Part shown: one piece after another, positions 61,161 to 64,000 of the stretch | How the letters are laid out: the number at the start of each line of letters is the position of its first letter | How positions within the stretch are numbered: the first letter of the stretch is position 1 | Assembly (NCBI GenBank): GCA_013076295.1 | Contig: RQOL01000718.1 | Span: 3,348,001-3,412,000 of the forward strand | DNA: 64,000 nt | Source: Sanderia malayensis | Taxonomy: Eukaryota > Cnidaria > Scyphozoa > Semaeostomeae > Pelagiidae | Reading direction: 5' to 3' | Translations under genes and position numbers: made by a program | Notes under the pieces: model-generated | Database searches by the model: none | Told to the model about the DNA's origin: nothing | Seen by the model: the letters and a program-made list of their open reading frames with translations, nothing else

Positions 61161-63359
61161 ATCTCGGAAGCGTGCTGTAAGCTTTACATGATAAATGCCG
61201 CCCTATTTAGTTTCGGTCAATTTCAATGCCATCATAAATACTGATAATTTCAATGCCATAATACCCGAACTCATTAGATTTCGTTGATGGCGACATTTCG
61301 TGACTGTCACTTTGGTGATTACTGTACCTTTATCTTTGACTGAAGCCATATTGATGTTGTTATTATTTATTGAATTTAATAGCGATGTTGTCTCGTCAGC
61401 AATGTTTTGTATGCAACTTTGTTTTGCTATTTGTTTTTAGTACCTGCTGGTTTTAATCGTATCTCTGCTACCAATGCTTTCATATGTCTCTAAGTTAATT
61501 ATGATTGCCTACCGATGTATACCCTTTCTACATTCACCCGCCATTGATTACACGAGCTGCAACACGCAATTTAACAGTTAACGTGTATTCGCATTGTTTT
61601 ATCTCGTTCATTCACGTACTGAACATACTCACGGATTGTCTTTACTCTCCATTCACGAAAACCTAATTTGATGTTATTTCTCTCGTGCCACTGTGGGACT
61701 TCTCTCTATTTTTCTCCTTCAATTGCACACTAAACATGGGTATATACTTTTCATTACGTGCATCTTTTAATTTACGCTGTGTGCATTCGAGTTTCCCACT
61801 AATAGTAATTAATAATTGAGATTGTGCAACAGGTTGGATTAAAAACTTTGTCTCCGTAGCTCCTTATTAGCCTGGCCGGTAATGAAAACTGTATTATAGC
61901 TATCAAGTGTTGCTAAAATAATATCTACGGCTTGGTGAATCCATTGAAACATTCATTCCGTCGCTAAAGCTATTTTTACACGGTGCAATCTTTCTTGCAA
62001 CATGTGTTGCAATAGAGTTGCAACACAAATTCCTGGCCAGTTGTTCGATTTAACATTTGATTTTTGCAACGATTGCCTGTAGGAGAACTCTTTACTACTT
62101 TGTGCAATGATGGCAAGCATTATTTTTGCCATTGCACTTGCTAATATTGATTTTTAAAACTTGCATTTCAACCTCACATTTGGCGCAAGCGCAGTTAACG
62201 TTTTTCAATAAAGTGTTCAAGGAATAAAGTTACTCTTATCAATGAAGTGTTGTGTGTTCCTAGATAAGGCATTGTCTTTTTTTATCCTTATTTTTTGTTT
62301 GTGTTTTTATTTGCTTGTTTACTTTTTTTATTTGTTGATTTAAGTTTTTATTTGTTAATCTTTTATCGTTTATCTACCATTTCAGAACATGACGAATTTT
62401 TTAGACTTAAACCAATCACCTCGTTGTGTGAGCTTACAGTGAATATAAATTGTAATATGGGCAACTTAACAGATAAGATTTTTCCATCTGTATGCACGAA
62501 AGATCTTCATGCCGGATCCGATATAAAAATACGTTACTGTAGCTACACAATGACACAATACATTGCATCCAAAATGGCGTCGCTAAACTAATTAAGCCGA
62601 GTTGTGTTTTGATATAATTATAATAATGATCTTTTTTGTCACGCCTCGCCTATTATGTTATTAAAGCGTGATTTCGGCTGATCATGAAATATCTCTTAAA
62701 TGACCTTATATCGATTCATCTAATAAATACACCTGCATAATTGCATTGATGTAGAAAGTACAGATTTCGCTACCCGTTGACAGACACTATGTCGGTGGCC
62801 TATTCATGTAAAATTAATTAACGTTTTAAAAACCAACTGAGCAGATGAATATTACTGATAAATATGGCTAGCAAAAACTTGTACTTTTCAAGCATGCTTT
62901 TGTCAGGTCATTTCAAATGAAGGATTTTGAAAATCATGTTTATATTTCGGTGTCATCTGTTTTCCAGTTGCTTCAGTGCTGATTGTCCTCCATGACAAGT
63001 AATGTTTTGTTCACCCATATGTTTACAGTGGATATCTGCTCTTTTGCATTAATTCAACGATGATGAATTTGATGTTGATTGTTCAATAATACAACAGTCA
63101 AATCTTTTTGGTTTGAAACTCATTTAAGTCATTCTATTTAATTCCAAGAAAGCTTTATGCCCCATGAATGACCACATGGGGACCAACCCTTATAAACCAG
63201 ACGTCAATAATACGAATTTTTCTATTGTAATTTTGGTGTGCTTTCCAGCCTGATCGAATGGTCCTAGTTCACTATAACCTCTCTTTTCTTTATAATAGCA
63301 TTACGCGATAACAGATTATCATGGTAATGCTCAAGAATGGATGTTTTGCAGTGAAATAC
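61161..63359. other. intergenic, no gene seen
   Basis: AT-rich. Short inverted phrases occur at 62000-62030 (TTGCAACATGTGTTGCAA). The frame 62295-62591 is a hydrophobic, T-rich artefact with no family resemblance. This may be intron or 3' flank of a gene outside the window. Confidence 0.4.
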
Positions 63360-63408
63360 GTTTGTTTGTTTGTTTGTTTGTTTGTTTGTTTGTTTGTTTG
63401 TTTGTTTA
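63360..63408. repeat. (TTTG)n tetranucleotide microsatellite
   Basis: About 12 perfect TTTG repeats. Confidence 0.95.
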
Positions 63409-64000
63409 CTTTAAGTTGTAAGTTTATGGTAATGATTTGAGCAGGCCCTTTAGATATGTTGCAAATTACCCACATTTTTGTTACCCCTCGATGCCAAGCG
63501 ATAACATGGAATCGAGACCAATGGATGTATGCATGTGACTTAAATTGGTCGCCATTTGAGGCATAGCTTATTCTAGAAGCGCTCTTGTGGCTTGTTGCTT
63601 TTATGCTTTCATCGCAGTTTGACAATCTTTCGAAGCATAACCAACGATTCATAATGCTGCTCTCTCACCACATGCTCCACATTATATCTTTGTAATTTGG
63701 AGCCAACTTCATTGCATTTCTTATTTCATTCGGCTATTACTTTGCTATTTACGAGTTAAAAGTCCTGCTGATAGCAACAATCCTGAATACACAACTAGGC
63801 CACTTTAGAACTCTGCCGAATGCATTGCTACCCCATTGCAGCTGACCGCAAGAAATTGTTTGTGTGTTCAAATGAAGGCGAATTATTATTTACATTTGAT
63901 TTGGCGTTTAATGCATCCCGCTAACAACTATAATTACATTGAATGCAACCATTCCACTAATTCAACATACAACTACTTAGTTCTTCATTATCAATAGATG
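63409..64000. other. intergenic to window end, nothing recognised
   Basis: No open frame of note on either strand, no clear splice-bounded exon and no repeat recognised. Confidence 0.4.

Noticed and set aside
62295..62591. 98-codon hydrophobic frame
   Set aside because: T-rich composition gives chance phenylalanine/leucine runs; no homology recognised.

Overview
This window looks like nuclear DNA of an invertebrate animal. Genes are split by many GT-AG introns, the DNA is AT-rich, and most of the space between and inside genes is repeats and small foldback elements. Two dispersed repeat types (a 'CAGCCCG' foldback hairpin and a 'GGGCGCTTATTT' type) recall those of cnidarian genomes, but the species cannot be fixed from the sequence; a tunicate or another marine invertebrate remains possible.

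Layout. 0-0.65 kb: 3' end of a small membrane-protein gene. 1.48-3.53 kb: a two-exon gene for a DUF4246-type (2-oxoglutarate/Fe(II) oxygenase-like) protein. 3.6-7.5 kb: intergenic DNA with foldback elements and a degenerate tandem repeat. 7.56-32.71 kb: three head-to-tail copies of an 8.45-kb unit with no convincing gene; copies 1 and 2 are nearly identical, and copy 3 is the same until about 29.69 kb, then abruptly diverges. 33.06-41.14 kb: ELP6 (Elongator subunit), lacking a visible first exon; its last intron holds a 5-kb array of about 35 copies of a 144-bp unit containing telomere-like CCCTAA hexamers, flanked by two copies of one small inverted-repeat element. 42.3-42.8 kb: a small coiled-coil protein. 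43.4-48.6 kb: a probable DNA transposon with 41-bp terminal inverted repeats, a perfect 8-bp target duplication and two convergent multi-exon genes, interrupted by a 100-N gap. 48.7-59.7 kb: RFC1, the large subunit of the clamp loader, in 26 exons, with one apparent 1-base frameshift at the Walker A exon and a 0.4-kb pentanucleotide repeat starting at a splice donor. 59.7-64 kb: no recognisable gene.

The host genes are housekeeping functions (tRNA wobble modification by Elongator, DNA replication by RFC). The strongest candidate for something undescribed is the two-gene element at 43395-48631, followed by the telomere-like minisatellite inside ELP6 and the 8.45-kb triplication. Exon borders were set by hand from splice signals, reading phase and remembered family sequences; nothing was searched against a database.
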